Shown here: piece by piece, positions 1 to 8,645 of the stretch
How positions within the stretch are numbered: position 1 is the first letter of the stretch
How the letters are laid out: each line of letters starts with the position of its first letter
NCBI RefSeq assembly: GCF_004341105.1
Contig: NZ_SLZK01000007.1
Span: forward strand, 248,001-312,000
Length of the DNA stretch: 64,000 nucleotides
Direction of reading: 5' to 3'
Origin: Rhizobium sp. BK418
GTDB lineage: Bacteria; Pseudomonadota; Alphaproteobacteria; Rhizobiales; Rhizobiaceae
Made by a program: the position numbers and the translations under genes
Notes under the pieces: model-generated
Databases searched by the model: none
Told to the model about the DNA's origin: nothing
What the model saw: only the letters and a program-made list of their open reading frames with translations

Positions 1-555
1 CAGGCATATGCCAACCGCGCGCTGGTCTACCGCAACATGGGCCAGCAGCCGCAGGCGGTCGCCGATTACAATGCTGCCTTGCAGATCAATCCGAGCTATG
101 ATGTCGCCTATATCGGTCGCGGCAATGTCTACCGCATGGCTGGCCAGGACGATCAAGCATTCAACGATTTCTCAAAAGCGATCCAGCTCGGCACGACAGA
201 TGGCCGCGCCTACCACAATCGCGGCCTGATCTATCAGAAGCGCAATCAGCAGGATAAGGCGATCGACGATTTCTCCAAGGCGATTTCGCTCTCGCCGAAT
301 TCGCCGGAGCCCTATAATGGCCGCGGCATTTCCTATATCGCCCTGAACGACGACGACAATGCGTTCGCCGATTTCAACCACGCGATCGAGCTGAATGGCA
401 ACCTGGCCGAATCCTGGGCAAACCAGGCTCTCGTCTACGAGCGCCGCGGCGAGAAGGACAAGGCGATCCGCTCCTACCGCCATGCTGTCGGCCTCGATCC
501 GAAATACCAGCCGGCGAGAGACGGACTTGCCCGCGTCGGCGGCACGACCGGCTAA
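1..555 (+). CDS. TPR-repeat protein, 5' end outside window
   Basis: The reading frame is open from base 1 and ends at TAA 553-555, so the start lies upstream. The 184 visible residues are about five tandem tetratricopeptide repeats; each has the alternating Gly/Ala-Tyr pattern (for example YIGRGNVYRMAG, YHNRGLIYQK, YNGRGISYIAL) and ends with a short spacer such as LNPxx or LDPKY. TPR arrays are protein-interaction scaffolds, and rhizobial proteins of this kind are often NlpI-like lipoproteins, but the N-terminus that would show a lipobox is missing. The gene is followed after 15 bp by the FAD oxidoreductase. Function beyond protein binding cannot be stated. Confidence 0.85.
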   Translation, partial: QAYANRALVYRNMGQQPQAVADYNAALQINPSYDVAYIGRGNVYRMAGQDDQAFNDFSKAIQLGTTDGRAYHNRGLIYQKRNQQDKAIDDFSKAISLSPNSPEPYNGRGISYIALNDDDNAFADFNHAIELNGNLAESWANQALVYERRGEKDKAIRSYRHAVGLDPKYQPARDGLARVGGTTG

Positions 556-570
556 CGGGAGAGGCAAAAG

Positions 571-1671
571 GTGACGACGATGCCAGCGAAACCGCATGTG
601 ATCGTCGTCGGCGCTGGCATTATCGGCGCCTCCATCGCTTGGCATCTCACACGCAAGGGCGCAGCAGTCACCATCATCGGCGAGAAGCTTGGCGGCGTGG
701 CAACCCCCTGCTCCTTTGCCTGGATCAATGCAAGCTGGGGCAATCCCGAATTTTATTTCCATTTCCGCCGCCGGGCGATGGCCGAGTGGAAGCGGCTGGT
801 GCGCGAGCTGCCTGACCTGCCGCTTGTCTGGTGCGGCGGCCTCTGCTGGGATATGCCGCCGGCCGACCTGGAAGCCTATGCCGATGAACATGGCCGCTGG
901 GGCTACGGTATCCGCCGGCTGAACCGGGAAGAAAGCGCGCTGCTCGAACCGCGTCTCACCGAATATCCGGATTTCGCACTCCATGTCGCCGAAGAAGGCG
1001 CGGTCGAGCCCGTCGCTGCGGCACGCTTGCTGCTCGCTGATGCCGAAGCGCATGGCGCGAAATTCATAACTGCCACAGTCAGCGGTCTGCTGCAAAGCGG
1101 CGGACAAATCGTCGGCGCTGTCACGTCGGAAGGTGTCTTCGCAGCCGATCATGTCGCGCTGGCCGCTGGTGCAGGCACAGTTCCCATCGCTGCCTCGGCC
1201 GGAATAACATTGCAACTCTCCACGCCGGCCGGCCTGATTGTGCACTCCCACCCTGTCTCGAAACGCTTGAACGGGCTCGTCATAACACCGCGTCTGCATA
1301 TGCGCCAAACAGCGGAAGGCCGCATCATCGCCGGAACGGATTTCGGCGGCGGCGATCCCGGCGAAGACCATCAGGCAAGCGCTGCAGAACTCTTCGCGCG
1401 AATGAAGGCGCTGATCATAGATAATGACGATTTGAGGCTCGATTTCTTCACCGTCGGCTATCGCCCGACACCATCCGATGGTTTTCCCATCGTTGGTAAT
1501 GCCGGACTGCCAGGTCTCTACGCCGCTGTAATGCACTCTGGTGTCACACTTGCTCCGCTAGCCGGCTTGCTTGCTGCCGATGAGCTTCTGTCAGGCAAGA
1601 GTGACGAAAGCCTCGCACCCTTCCGATTGCAACGCTTCGCCGGCGCAAGGCAGTCAATAGGAAAAAATTGA
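571..1671 (+). CDS. FAD-dependent amino-acid oxidase-type oxidoreductase (DAO family)
   Basis: A 366-residue protein starting with a Rossmann dinucleotide fold: the GxGxxG segment VVGAGIIGASIAWHL at residues 12-26 binds FAD. A C-terminal segment (GYRPTPSDGFPIVGN, then LYAAVMHSGVTLAP) matches the second FAD-contact block of the DAO family, which oxidises amines or D-amino acids. The length is typical. The start is GTG 571, nine bases before an alternative ATG 580; the purine stretch GGGAGAGG precedes both. It follows the TPR gene with a 15-bp gap, so the two may be co-transcribed. The substrate cannot be told from the sequence. Confidence 0.85.
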   Translation: MTTMPAKPHVIVVGAGIIGASIAWHLTRKGAAVTIIGEKLGGVATPCSFAWINASWGNPEFYFHFRRRAMAEWKRLVRELPDLPLVWCGGLCWDMPPADLEAYADEHGRWGYGIRRLNREESALLEPRLTEYPDFALHVAEEGAVEPVAAARLLLADAEAHGAKFITATVSGLLQSGGQIVGAVTSEGVFAADHVALAAGAGTVPIAASAGITLQLSTPAGLIVHSHPVSKRLNGLVITPRLHMRQTAEGRIIAGTDFGGGDPGEDHQASAAELFARMKALIIDNDDLRLDFFTVGYRPTPSDGFPIVGNAGLPGLYAAVMHSGVTLAPLAGLLAADELLSGKSDESLAPFRLQRFAGARQSIGKN

Positions 1672-1866
1672 CGATTTTACACCTGACTATTTTAGTAGGT
1701 TGCAACCAAATGCCCTGCCTCCTAACATGAGCTTGCTTTAATAGCGGGCTATTGGGCGGTACGAATCTGAGAGGCGTTTGCGAGCGATGCGGATTCTTGC
1801 TTTCGTGATATCAGGCAAAACCGATCTCCCGCAGCACCCAGCCCTGACAGACCGGGGGCGGCATCG

Positions 1867-3510
1867 ATGAAATTTGCCGCGCGTCTTTTCCCGAAAGCGT
1901 CGATCGGAACATATCTCGTCGCTATGGCCGTAGCGATTGCGCTGCCGATCTTCGCCTTCGTTGCTCTTCTTCTCATGCAGCTGGAAGACAATCAGCGCTC
2001 CACGCTGAAGCGCGAAACCGCGCAGGATGCGTTAGCCCTGTCACGGACCATCGATCGCCAGCTACAGGATATGGCGACGACATTGCGGCTGCTATCCTCC
2101 TCTCCCGAGCTGGAACGCGGCGACTATAAATCTTTCTACAATCGTACGGAAACAGCGCTTCGCGGCGATATGCTCTACGTGATCGCTGTGGACAAGGCCG
2201 GGCAGCAATTTCTCAACACCCGTCGCGACTTCGGCACCCCGCTTGGCAAGACGACGAATCTTGCAGCTCTCAACGCTGCCATGAAGTCTGGCCGGATCGA
2301 AGCCTCCGACGTCTTCATGGGTGCAACGAGTGGCACATGGGTCTACAACGTCACCCTGCCGCGTGACCAGGATCCCGTCGCCGCATTGATCATCACCCAG
2401 AATGCCAGCGACCTTGCAAAACTCGTTACGACCGAAGGCCTTTCCTCGGGCTGGTCGGCAGCGGTGATCGATCAGGGTGGTCACGTCGTCGCGAGCCGCG
2501 GCCCCGCCAATCTCCAGCCCGGCGAACCCTTCGACCCGCGCATTCTGCCTTCGCTCGTCGCTTCCAGCGGCGTTTTCGAAGATAGCGATATCCTCCCACA
2601 TGCCATGTTGGGCTATGCACAGATTCCCGGCTGGTCCTGGAAGACGGTGGTATGGGGACCGATCGCCACAGCGCAGGCGCCGATCCTTAGCACTTGGCGT
2701 TTCCTGCTGATTGGCGGTCTCGTACTGCTGCTCGTCGCCTTACTTGCGACCTATGCCGTTGCCCGGCAGGTCCGATCCACGATTCGTGAAATTGCCGATA
2801 TGGCGAACCGGCTTGGCGACGGCCATATTGTCTCGCCGGTCGAAACCAGCGTTATCGAGGCCAACCAGGTGGCGATTGCGCTTTCCAACGCCTCTTTTGA
2901 CCGCAGCCAGAGTGAGGATCGGCTACGCTTCGTCATGCACGAGCTGATTCATCGCACCAAGAACTTGCTGACGCTTGTGCTCGCCATGATGCGTCAGCTT
3001 TCAAAGCAATCCGACAACGTCGAGACATTCCGGCTGGCCGTCGCCCACCGCCTTGAAGGGCTGGTGCGCTCGATCGAGCTTCTGACAGGCGAACAATGGT
3101 CCGGCGTTTCGCTGCGCCGGGTGATCGACATTCATCTTCAGGCCTTTCCACAGGCCCGCGAGCAGGTGGAAATCGTGGGTATGGATTTCATTCTCAAGCC
3201 CGATGCCGTTCAGAATCTCGGCCTGGCACTGCATGAACTTGCTACTAATTCGGTAAAATACGGAGCGCTATCCCTGCCCCAAGGCCGTGTGCGTTTCGAA
3301 TGGCAGCCGGCTGAGGACGACATGCTGTGTTTCACCTGGACTGAAAGCGGCGGTCCGATCGTCAAACCGCCGGTGCGTACCGGCTTCGGCACCACCGTCA
3401 TCAAGGCGCATGCCGCCGCCGCTTTTCGGGGTAAAGTCGATGTCGACTTTCGCCCGGAAGGTCTCGTCTGGATCCTCACAGCCCAGCGCGGGATGATGGA
3501 GCGCGAGTAG
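1867..3510 (+). CDS. HWE-family sensor histidine kinase, membrane-bound, orphan
   Basis: 547 residues. A first membrane segment lies at about 17-40, then a periplasmic sensor region to about 275 (dCache-like by length and layout; inference), a second membrane segment at about 278-298 (FLLIGGLVLLLVALLATYAV), a HAMP-like linker, and a C-terminal kinase. The kinase has the HWE/HisKA_2 H-box (HELIHRTKNLL, phospho-acceptor His near residue 362), an N-box with LHELATNSVKYGALS near 457, and a C-terminal WTESGGP...GFGTTVI block, all diagnostic of the HWE family common in Rhizobiales. ATP-dependent autophosphorylation is expected. No response regulator is encoded next to it. 195 bp without a gene precede it. 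Confidence 0.9.
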   Translation: MKFAARLFPKASIGTYLVAMAVAIALPIFAFVALLLMQLEDNQRSTLKRETAQDALALSRTIDRQLQDMATTLRLLSSSPELERGDYKSFYNRTETALRGDMLYVIAVDKAGQQFLNTRRDFGTPLGKTTNLAALNAAMKSGRIEASDVFMGATSGTWVYNVTLPRDQDPVAALIITQNASDLAKLVTTEGLSSGWSAAVIDQGGHVVASRGPANLQPGEPFDPRILPSLVASSGVFEDSDILPHAMLGYAQIPGWSWKTVVWGPIATAQAPILSTWRFLLIGGLVLLLVALLATYAVARQVRSTIREIADMANRLGDGHIVSPVETSVIEANQVAIALSNASFDRSQSEDRLRFVMHELIHRTKNLLTLVLAMMRQLSKQSDNVETFRLAVAHRLEGLVRSIELLTGEQWSGVSLRRVIDIHLQAFPQAREQVEIVGMDFILKPDAVQNLGLALHELATNSVKYGALSLPQGRVRFEWQPAEDDMLCFTWTESGGPIVKPPVRTGFGTTVIKAHAAAAFRGKVDVDFRPEGLVWILTAQRGMMERE

Positions 3511-3572
3511 CGCAACCGGAACAACCATTGCAACCGCCCGTTTTGAACAGGTCATTCAGAAGGAGAAGGACC

Positions 3573-4055
3573 ATGTTCAAGCAAACCCTGATTGCCGCGG
3601 CAGTCGTTGCGGTTGCAGGCTGGGCCGGCTCGGCCACGGCAGCCGACTATACGTCGCTGGGACGGCTCGTCTGCGGATCGGATGGCGGGCAGGGGCTGAT
3701 CGTCACGTCTGAAAAGAACCTGATCTGCACCTATACGCCTGCGTCCGGCGGCCCGAAGGCGGTCTATGCCGGCAAGATCGGGAAATTCGGCATTGATGTC
3801 GGTCAGACTGGCAAGAGCGTGATGATTTGGCAGGTGCTCGCTAAGACCGGCACCGATATGCCTGAATTTGCGCTCGCCGGCGAATATTACGGCGTCGGCG
3901 CGGATGCCAGCCTCGGTGCCGGCGGAGGTGCCAAGGTCATTGTCGGCGGCACTAACAAGGCGTTCATGCTGCAGCCACTGAACCTGCAGGCTCAAGAAGG
4001 TCTCAATCTCGCCGTCGGTGTCGAGAAGATGACGCTGGTGCCGGGCGAAATCTGA
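3573..4055 (+). CDS. DUF992 family secreted protein
   Basis: 160 residues with a clear signal peptide (MFKQTLIAAAVVAVAGWAGS, cleavage likely at SATA-AD near residue 23). The mature part is Gly-rich, contains two cysteines (LVCGS and LICTY), and matches the DUF992 pattern of small exported alphaproteobacterial proteins of unknown function. The start ATG 3573 is chosen over an upstream in-frame codon at 3528 because AAGGAGAAGGACC precedes it and it begins the signal peptide. A strong hairpin terminator follows 18 bp after the stop, so the gene is probably monocistronic or the end of a unit with the histidine kinase. Confidence 0.85.
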   Translation: MFKQTLIAAAVVAVAGWAGSATAADYTSLGRLVCGSDGGQGLIVTSEKNLICTYTPASGGPKAVYAGKIGKFGIDVGQTGKSVMIWQVLAKTGTDMPEFALAGEYYGVGADASLGAGGGAKVIVGGTNKAFMLQPLNLQAQEGLNLAVGVEKMTLVPGEI

Positions 4056-4073
4056 TCGCTCGCCTCGAATAGG

Positions 4074-4096
4074 AAGCCCGCCGAAGCGGGCTTTTT
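4074..4096 (+). terminator. Rho-independent terminator after DUF992 gene
   Basis: An eight-base-pair stem AAGCCCGC / GCGGGCTT with a CGAA tetraloop is followed directly by TTTTT. It lies 18 bp past the stop of the DUF992 gene, in its direction. Confidence 0.9.
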
Positions 4097-4201
4097 GATG
4101 AGAGTATTTCAGCAAAAATATGCTGCAATTTTGCGCCTGGGAATTGCATGAAAGCAACGAGATCGAGCATTTCTGACATTCGAAGAAAACCTGGAAATGC
4201 T

Positions 4202-5596
4202 CTAGTGGGCGATCGCCTTATTGATCTCTTCGGTCACCTTCTTGGCATCCCCGAGCAGCATCATCGTACCGTCCTTGTAGAACAGCGTGTTGTCGATGCC
4301 GGCGTAACCCGAGCCGAGCGAGCGCTTGACGAAGAGGCAGGTCTTGGCCTTGTCGACGTCTAGGATCGGCATACCGTAGATTGGCGAGGACTTGTCGTCT
4401 CGCGCCGCCGGATTGGTGACGTCGTTGGCGCCGATGACATAGGCGACATCGGCTTGCGCGAATTCCGAATTGATATCTTCGAGTTCGAAGACTTCATCAT
4501 AGGGCACATTGGCCTCGGCGAGCAGCACGTTCATATGGCCCGGCATACGGCCGGCAACCGGATGAATCGCGTACTTAACCTCGACACCGTTCTTCTTGAG
4601 ATTGTCGGCGAGTTCCCGCAGCGCATGCTGCGCCTGCGCCACCGCCATGCCGTAACCAGGTACGATGATGACTTTCGAGGCATTCGCCATCAGGTAGCCC
4701 GCATCCTCGGCCGAGCCGAGCTTGACGATCTTCTCTGAATTATCCGCGGCGCCAGCTGCCGTCTCGCCGCCAAAACCGCCAAGAATGACGGAGATGAAGG
4801 AGCGGTTCATGCCCTTGCACATGATATAAGACAGGATCGCACCCGATGAGCCGACCAGCGCACCTGTGATGATGAGCGCTAGATTGCCAAGCGTGAAGCC
4901 GATGCCGGCCGCCGCCCAACCCGAATAGGAATTCAGCATCGAAACGACAACAGGCATGTCTGCGCCACCGATCGGCACGATCAGCAGCACGCCGAGGGCC
5001 AACGACAGTGCTACCACCGCCCAGAAGTCGAAATGGCTTTCGGTCACGGCAAGCCCGATGACGAAGAGCACGATCAGCACAAGCAGGGCAATGTTGATCA
5101 GATGCCGGAAGGGCAACAGGATCGGCTTGCCGGACATGCGCCCGTCGAGCTTCAGGAAGGCGATGATCGAGCCGGTGAAGGTCAGCGCACCGATCGCCAC
5201 GCCAATCGCCATTTCGATGCGCGCCTCAGTGTGGATCTGGCCGATTTCGCCAATCCCGAAGGCATCAGGCGTATAGAGCGCCGATGCGGCGACCAGAACT
5301 GCAGCAAGGCCGACCAGCGAATGGAAGCCGGCCACGAGCTGCGGCATCGAGGTCATAGCGATGGTACGGGCGATATAGGCGCCGGCGCTGCCGCCGATAG
5401 CAAGGCCGAGAATGATGAGCACGAAGCCGCCGAAGTTCGGCATTGCCAGAGCCAGCGTCGTGAGGATCGCAATCCCCATGCCGATCATGCCATAGAGATT
5501 GCCCTTGCGGCTGGTGGCCGGATGCGAGAGCCCGCGAAGCGCCAGAACAAAAAGGACGCCGGAGACGAGATAAAGGAAGGCTGCGAGATTGGTCAT
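4202..5596 (-). CDS. pntB: NAD(P) transhydrogenase beta subunit
   Basis: 464 residues, the family's usual length. The N-terminal half has about nine membrane helices (MTNLAAFLYLVSGVLFVLAL onward) that carry proton translocation. The C-terminal third is the NADP(H)-binding domain III, with VPGYGMAVAQAQ, PVAGRMPGHMNVLL and YVIGANDVTNPAA. The complex exchanges hydride between NADH and NADP+ coupled to proton entry, supplying NADPH. The start ATG 5596 gives the standard N-terminus; the longer open frame upstream lies over the neighbouring pntA2 gene. It is the third gene of the pntA1-pntA2-pntB operon, 7 bp after pntA2. Confidence 0.95.
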   Translation of the reverse strand: MTNLAAFLYLVSGVLFVLALRGLSHPATSRKGNLYGMIGMGIAILTTLALAMPNFGGFVLIILGLAIGGSAGAYIARTIAMTSMPQLVAGFHSLVGLAAVLVAASALYTPDAFGIGEIGQIHTEARIEMAIGVAIGALTFTGSIIAFLKLDGRMSGKPILLPFRHLINIALLVLIVLFVIGLAVTESHFDFWAVVALSLALGVLLIVPIGGADMPVVVSMLNSYSGWAAAGIGFTLGNLALIITGALVGSSGAILSYIMCKGMNRSFISVILGGFGGETAAGAADNSEKIVKLGSAEDAGYLMANASKVIIVPGYGMAVAQAQHALRELADNLKKNGVEVKYAIHPVAGRMPGHMNVLLAEANVPYDEVFELEDINSEFAQADVAYVIGANDVTNPAARDDKSSPIYGMPILDVDKAKTCLFVKRSLGSGYAGIDNTLFYKDGTMMLLGDAKKVTEEINKAIAH

Positions 5597-5603
5597 CGGC
5601 CCC

Positions 5604-6002
5604 TCACTTATCCTTCTTGCGGTACATCGCCAGCATGCGCTGCGTGACGAGAAAGCCGCCGAAGATATTGACCGAGACGAGCACCAGCGCCACGAAACCG
5701 AAGCCGGTCGCAAGCCCGCTGGTCGAGATACCGACCGCAAGCAGCGCACCGACGACGATGACGGAGGAGATCGCGTTGGTGACAGCCATCAGCGGCGTAT
5801 GCAGCGCAGGCGTTACAGACCAGACGACGTAATAACCGACGAAGATCGACAGCACGAAGATCGCGAACTGGAAGACGAAGGGATCGATTGCTCCGCCAGT
5901 TGCAGCACTCGCCGCTTCAGGTGCCTGGGCGGCAGCGGTGACGACCGCGGTGACAGCCTGGTCGAGCTGTTCCAGCGCCTTGTCCATTGCTTCACTGGCC
6001 AT
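5604..6002 (-). CDS. pntA2: NAD(P) transhydrogenase alpha subunit, membrane part
   Basis: 132 residues. An Ala-rich N-terminus of about 45 residues is followed by about three membrane helices (FVFQFAIFVLSIFVGYYVVW; SSVIVVGALLAVGI; FVALVLVSVNIFGGFLV). This corresponds to domain IIa of PntA, which is a separate polypeptide in many alphaproteobacteria. It acts with PntA1 and PntB in the inner membrane. The start ATG overlaps the stop of pntA1 by one base (TGATG at 6004-6000), which indicates translational coupling. Confidence 0.93.
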   Translation of the reverse strand: MASEAMDKALEQLDQAVTAVVTAAAQAPEAASAATGGAIDPFVFQFAIFVLSIFVGYYVVWSVTPALHTPLMAVTNAISSVIVVGALLAVGISTSGLATGFGFVALVLVSVNIFGGFLVTQRMLAMYRKKDK

Positions 6003-7150
6003 CAGTTATCCCCGTTCTTGGCGCCGCCGAATGCCGGATGCACCACGTCACCGGCATAGGTCAGCATGGTCGCCCTAATGAGCTCGTCTTCGAGGTTGAG
6101 CACCACCGTTTTCGTTTCCTTGTTCACCATCGTCTCCAGGAAGGTGACGAGGTTCTTGGCATAGAGCGCCGAGGCACTGGCGGCCACGCGACCCGCCATG
6201 TTCGCAAAACCGATGACTTTCACACCTTCAACATCGGTGACCTTGCCCGCAACAACGCCTTCGATATTGCCGCCGCGCTCGACCGCGAGATCGACAGCGA
6301 CCGCGCCCGGCTTCATCGAGGCCAGCATGGCGCGCGAGACGAGCCGAGGTGCGGGACGGCCGGGAATGAGCGCGGTCGTAATGACGATATCCTGCTTGGC
6401 GATGTGGTCGGCAACCAGTGCCGCCTGCTTCGCCTGATAGTCGGCCGACATTTCCTTGGCATAGCCGCCGGCCGTTTCCGCTGCCTTGAATTCGTCATCC
6501 TCGACAGCGATGAATTTGGCGCCGAGCGAGGCGACTTGCTCCTTGGCGGCCGGACGCACATCTGTTGCCGAAACGGCAGCGCCGAGGCGGCGGGCCGTTG
6601 CGATGGCCTGGAGGCCGGCAACGCCTGCCCCCATGACGAAAACCTTGGCGGCGGGAATCGTGCCTGCTGCCGTCATCATCATCGGCATGGCGCGATCGTA
6701 AACGACGGCGGCCTCGATGACGGCCTGATAGCCGGCAAGATTGGCCTGGGATGACAGAACGTCCATCGACTGTGCGCGGGTAATGCGCGGCATCAGCTCC
6801 ATAGCGAAGGTGGAAAGGCCAGCGCGCGCCATCGCGGCAACCGCCTCGTCATTGCCATAGGGGTCCATGATGGCGATCACGACGGCACCGGCCTTGTAGC
6901 CGGTGATTTCGCTTTCGCTTGGCCGGCGGACCTTGAGGACGACATCGGCGGACGCTGCATCCGCGAACGTGCCGATTGCAGCACCCGCGGCCTCGAACTC
7001 ACGGTCTGGGATGCGAGAGAGCGTTCCGGCGCCCGCTTCGACGATGACATCGAAGCCGAGCGACTTCACTTTCTTGACAGTTTCAACGGACGCAGCAACG
7101 CGCGTCTCATCACCCGTGATTTCCTTTGCTACGAAAACAATATTGGCCAA
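6002..7150 (-). CDS. pntA1: NAD(P) transhydrogenase alpha subunit, NAD-binding part
   Basis: 382 residues covering domain I only. The N-terminus has the AlaDH/PNT pattern KEITGDETRVAASVETVKKV, and a Rossmann motif VFMGAGVAGLQAIATARRLGA lies near residue 170; the NAD-loop segment SADYQAKQAALVADHIAKQD follows. I chose TTG 7150 as start: a perfect GGAGGAGG lies six bases before it, and translation then begins MANIVFVAKE as expected for the family. A longer in-frame start at 7207 would add 19 unrelated residues. It heads the pnt operon and is preceded on the same strand by a small cytochrome oxidase subunit IV-like gene, 106 bp away. Confidence 0.93.
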   Translation of the reverse strand: MANIVFVAKEITGDETRVAASVETVKKVKSLGFDVIVEAGAGTLSRIPDREFEAAGAAIGTFADAASADVVLKVRRPSESEITGYKAGAVVIAIMDPYGNDEAVAAMARAGLSTFAMELMPRITRAQSMDVLSSQANLAGYQAVIEAAVVYDRAMPMMMTAAGTIPAAKVFVMGAGVAGLQAIATARRLGAAVSATDVRPAAKEQVASLGAKFIAVEDDEFKAAETAGGYAKEMSADYQAKQAALVADHIAKQDIVITTALIPGRPAPRLVSRAMLASMKPGAVAVDLAVERGGNIEGVVAGKVTDVEGVKVIGFANMAGRVAASASALYAKNLVTFLETMVNKETKTVVLNLEDELIRATMLTYAGDVVHPAFGGAKNGDN

Positions 7151-7156
7151 CTGCCC

Positions 7157-7164
7157 CCTCCTCC
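7157..7164 (-). promoter_or_regulatory. Shine-Dalgarno site that sets the TTG start of pntA1
   Basis: GGAGGAGG on the minus strand ends six bases before TTG 7150, optimal spacing. It decides between this TTG and the upstream in-frame codon at 7207, which has no such site. Confidence 0.8.
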
Positions 7165-7226
7165 GGGTCAGCTGGGCCGTGACAGGCCGCTTGCCTGCAC
7201 GGGCCAAGCATCTACATCACAAGTTC

Positions 7227-7243
7227 GGAAGACCGTGTCTTCC
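7227..7243. repeat. Short perfect hairpin between coxIV-like gene and pntA1
   Basis: GGAAGAC / GTCTTCC with a CGT loop lies in the 106-bp gap on the leader side of pntA1. No U-tract follows on the minus strand, so it could be an attenuating or mRNA-stabilising hairpin rather than a terminator. Its role is unknown. Confidence 0.5.
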
Positions 7244-7256
7244 CGCAGGACCGCGC

Positions 7257-7481
7257 TTAGCGGAGCAGGAAGATGCCGGCGACCAGGATGATGAGGAAGA
7301 CGAGGATGCCGCCGAGGAAACCGGCACCGCCGAAGAAGCCGGCAGTCATGGCAAGCATCAGGGCAACAAGAACCATCGTGCCGTATTTCGTGCCGGCAAT
7401 GAACATGTTGTAGGTTTTCTCATGTTCGTTGTAGTCCATCGGCGCGCCGGTCTCGACCGGTCCGGTATGATGTTCGGCCAT
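7257..7481 (-). CDS. aa3-type cytochrome c oxidase subunit IV-like small membrane protein
   Basis: 74 residues. A soluble N-terminus (MAEHHTGPVETGAPMDYNEH) is followed by a two-helix hydrophobic hairpin with a Gly-Gly turn (FFGGAGFLGGILVFLIIL). This matches the small bacterial aa3 oxidase subunit IV family (COX4_pro_2 type) that packs against the oxidase core. The start is ATG 7481, preceded by GAGGGAGA; the TTG 7499 would add only six residues and lacks a good site. In rhizobia this gene commonly sits upstream of pntA1, as here, on the same strand. Confidence 0.85.
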   Translation of the reverse strand: MAEHHTGPVETGAPMDYNEHEKTYNMFIAGTKYGTMVLVALMLAMTAGFFGGAGFLGGILVFLIILVAGIFLLR

Positions 7482-7521
7482 GAATATCGTCTCCCTCAAA
7501 TGCCTTAGCGCTGCCTGATTC

Positions 7522-7560
7522 CCTCACCTCGGTGAGGCAAATCCCCTGCCCGCAGGGATT
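7522..7560. repeat. Two adjacent inverted repeats
   Basis: A perfect 7-bp palindrome CCTCACC / GGTGAGG with a two-base loop (7522-7537) is followed two bases later by a 9-bp stem AATCCC(C)TGC / GCAGGGATT with one bulged base (7540-7560). They lie between the N-acyl synthase-like gene and the coxIV-like gene, both leftward. They may form a terminator or processing structure for the former; there is no strong U-tract. Confidence 0.5.
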
Positions 7561-7749
7561 ACACAATGACGGGCAAAAGCGCAATGCATGAGAATGCCGC
7601 AGGAACGCCTCGCAGTGACCTGATCCGGACGAAACAGCGACCTCAACGGCCGGATGAAACGAGGTCCGACGACAGATGAAGTTTTCGACTGTCGCCCGCA
7701 CCTCATCTACCCTGACGGGCATCGTCTCTTTATCGCGAAGAAGGAGAAA

Positions 7750-8502
7750 TCACAGCGGCAGATCGGTACCAAGTTCGCCTGGGGGCACGAAACGCGCCGT
7801 CGGAATGATGGTGAGCGGCGGCAGCGTGTCGTTCGGGTTGCGCGAAAACATCATGCGCTGCTCGCTAGCGCTGGAGATGAAGAAGGGATAGCGCGTCAAC
7901 AGCTTGCGCCCGACCTCGACCACATTCGTTGCCATCAGCGTCACATCAACCCCGTAACTCTCCGCCAGTCGGCCGGGCACAATGGTATCGGCATAGAAGA
8001 CCCGCTTGTAGAAGGCTGCGTGTGGGGGCCGGACGGACTGAATAACGCGGTCAGCCCGGAAATACGCTGCCGCAACGATGGCGGGTCTCAACGTCAGATA
8101 GGGAACCCATGGCATGTTAGCTGTGAGTTCCGGATCAGCCGCGAAACGCGCCGGATCGATCAAGGTCAGCCCGGCGTCCAGAAGGTCATCCATCGCCTCG
8201 GGAAAGGCCTCACCAGACCGACTGATACGATGATCCGGCGTCACATAGTGAATTCGGATCGTACTGACCAGTTCGCCATAATAGTAAAGACCGAAAATAT
8301 AGGCATGGCTGTCGAAATCGACATCGTCCAACAGGCCTTCCGGGGCAAGCGACAGCGCGCCATGCGCCTTGTAGGCCTTGTAGCGCAGCCGCTCCACCTC
8401 CTCCATATCTTCGCTGCTTTCGACACGTCGATATTCGACGCGATCCAGAATTTCCAGGACTTTCCTGCTGAAATCACCACGCGTAAAAAGTGTATCTGAC
8501 AT
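7750..8502 (-). CDS. FeeM/LuxI-fold N-acyl synthase-like protein
   Basis: 250 residues with the layout of the GNAT-like autoinducer-synthase/FeeM superfamily: an N-terminal EEVERLRYKAYKAHGAL segment (Arg-Tyr near 40), acidic DDVDFDSHAYIFGLYYYGEL with the following STIRIH strand, and a C-terminal half with conserved aromatic and Arg residues (FYKRVFYADTIVPGR). LuxI proteins make acyl-homoserine lactones and FeeM makes N-acyl amino acids from acyl-ACP. No LuxR-type gene is adjacent, so an N-acyl amino-acid or lipid product is more likely than a lactone signal; that is inference. The gene follows the GGDEF-EAL gene by 143 bp on the same strand. Confidence 0.65.
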   Translation of the reverse strand: MSDTLFTRGDFSRKVLEILDRVEYRRVESSEDMEEVERLRYKAYKAHGALSLAPEGLLDDVDFDSHAYIFGLYYYGELVSTIRIHYVTPDHRISRSGEAFPEAMDDLLDAGLTLIDPARFAADPELTANMPWVPYLTLRPAIVAAAYFRADRVIQSVRPPHAAFYKRVFYADTIVPGRLAESYGVDVTLMATNVVEVGRKLLTRYPFFISSASEQRMMFSRNPNDTLPPLTIIPTARFVPPGELGTDLPL

Positions 8503-8574
8503 TTTCTCGATCCGCTTGTTAACGGATCATTAATCATACGCCAGCACATGGGAGCAAGAAAAACTGAGAATTTG

Positions 8575-8602
8575 CGTTAAATTTAAATTGTTAAGGTTAA
8601 CG
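8575..8602. repeat. AT-rich dyad upstream of the N-acyl synthase-like gene
   Basis: CGTTAA (8575-8580) and TTAACG (8597-8602) flank a block made almost only of A and T, 73-100 bp upstream of the start at 8502, in GC-rich surroundings. It is a candidate promoter or operator region for that gene. Confidence 0.35.
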
Positions 8603-8645
8603 AAGCGCAAGATTTGCAGAGGATAACCAGCCAGTAGCAGGCAGC

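Noticed and set aside
172..1536. 454-codon minus-strand frame
   Set aside because: It lies antisense to the TPR and FAD-oxidoreductase genes, both of which have clear domains; long shadow frames are common in GC-rich DNA.
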